Positions 6,185 through 6,363 of a stretch of 6,363 nt of DNA are shown here, piece after piece. Position numbers and translations under genes: made by a program. How positions within the stretch are numbered: position 1 is the first letter of the stretch; each line of letters begins with the position of its first letter. Origin of the DNA: an uncultured Oscillospiraceae bacterium (GTDB taxonomy: Bacteria; Bacillota; Clostridia; Oscillospirales; Oscillospiraceae); the NCBI GenBank assembly GCA_958436045.1, contig CAUBIP010000085.1, positions 1 through 6,363 on the forward strand, read 5' to 3'. The notes below the pieces were generated by a model, which was not told the DNA's origin, made no database searches, and saw nothing but the letters and a program-made list of their open reading frames with translations.

Positions 6185-6363
6185 TTATTTGTGCTTATAA
6201 TACAGCAGGCAGTGGCAGTAGCCCTCGTACTTGGGGTCTGCGATTTGGTCGCGGAACTCTTTGCACATGCATTTGGTGTCCGGTGTGCGCTCCAGGCGGC
6301 AGGGACAGTAGCCGCCGGTGCGCTTGAGTCCTTCCTGCACTTTGGCGACCAGCTCCTTGTTTT
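6185..6363 (-). CDS. Ferredoxin-thioredoxin reductase catalytic-subunit-like iron-sulfur protein (3' part, runs off right edge)
   Basis: The last 58 residues of a protein entering from the right edge, ending in TAA at 6187-6185. Seen: GYCPCRLERTPDTKCMCKEF followed by GYCHCLLYYKHK. Fragment cysteines fall as CPC (19-21), CMC (31-33) and CHC (49-51). In ferredoxin-thioredoxin reductase beta chains, six cysteines in CPC, CPC-like and CHC pairs bind one 4Fe-4S cluster and form the redox-active disulfide that passes electrons from ferredoxin to thioredoxin; all six are kept here. Spacing between motifs differs from the plant/cyanobacterial enzyme (9 residues rather than 16 between the first two), as expected of the FTR-like proteins of anaerobes. 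No thioredoxin or FTR variable-chain gene is visible. It is convergent with asd, with hairpins between, and not part of the threonine operon. The physiological partner cannot be told from this fragment. Confidence 0.85.
   Translation of the reverse strand, partial: NKELVAKVQEGLKRTGGYCPCRLERTPDTKCMCKEFRDQIADPKYEGYCHCLLYYKHK

Noticed and set aside
1..6363. CRISPR array, tRNA or rRNA genes, insertion sequences, attachment sites.
   Set aside because: No spaced direct repeats, cloverleaf-like RNA, transposase or terminal inverted repeats were seen; the window is almost fully occupied by metabolic genes.

Overview
This window holds a compact aspartate-family (threonine/homoserine) biosynthesis locus from a fairly GC-rich anaerobic Firmicute. 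The coding style, AGGAGG-type ribosome binding sites, the protein family variants and the ferredoxin-thioredoxin-reductase-like protein at the right edge suggest Clostridia, perhaps an Oscillospiraceae/Ruminococcaceae-type gut organism. That placement is inference; no rRNA or other marker is present.

Layout. Left half, minus strand: threonine synthase (thrC, 932-2419), followed after 15 nt by the first 305 codons of a phosphoglycerate-mutase-like metalloenzyme (916 to beyond the left edge). It starts at TTG behind a strong ribosome binding site. Centre: a 149-nt AT-rich divergent intergenic region (2420-2568). It carries two opposed promoters whose -10 elements overlap and whose -35 elements sit in the arms of a 10-bp perfect inverted repeat. 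The hom leader also contains a weak hairpin plus T-run and a 14-codon ORF. Right half, plus strand: a tight operon hom (homoserine dehydrogenase, 2569-3711), lysC (aspartate kinase, 3727-5049), asd (aspartate-semialdehyde dehydrogenase, 5063-6067), with gaps of 15 and 13 nt. A strong intrinsic terminator closes it. A second hairpin usable in both directions separates it from a convergent minus-strand gene running off the right edge, an FTR-catalytic-subunit-like iron-sulfur protein with CPC/CMC/CHC motifs.

How the genes work together: LysC makes aspartyl phosphate, Asd makes aspartate semialdehyde, Hom makes homoserine, and ThrC turns O-phosphohomoserine into threonine. The missing step is homoserine kinase. 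No GHMP-type thrB is visible; the gene in its expected place belongs to the archaeal-type cofactor-independent phosphoglycerate mutase family, part of which has been proposed to be a non-orthologous homoserine kinase. That gene and the symmetric overlapping promoters are the most interesting parts of the window. The remaining genes are ordinary primary metabolism.
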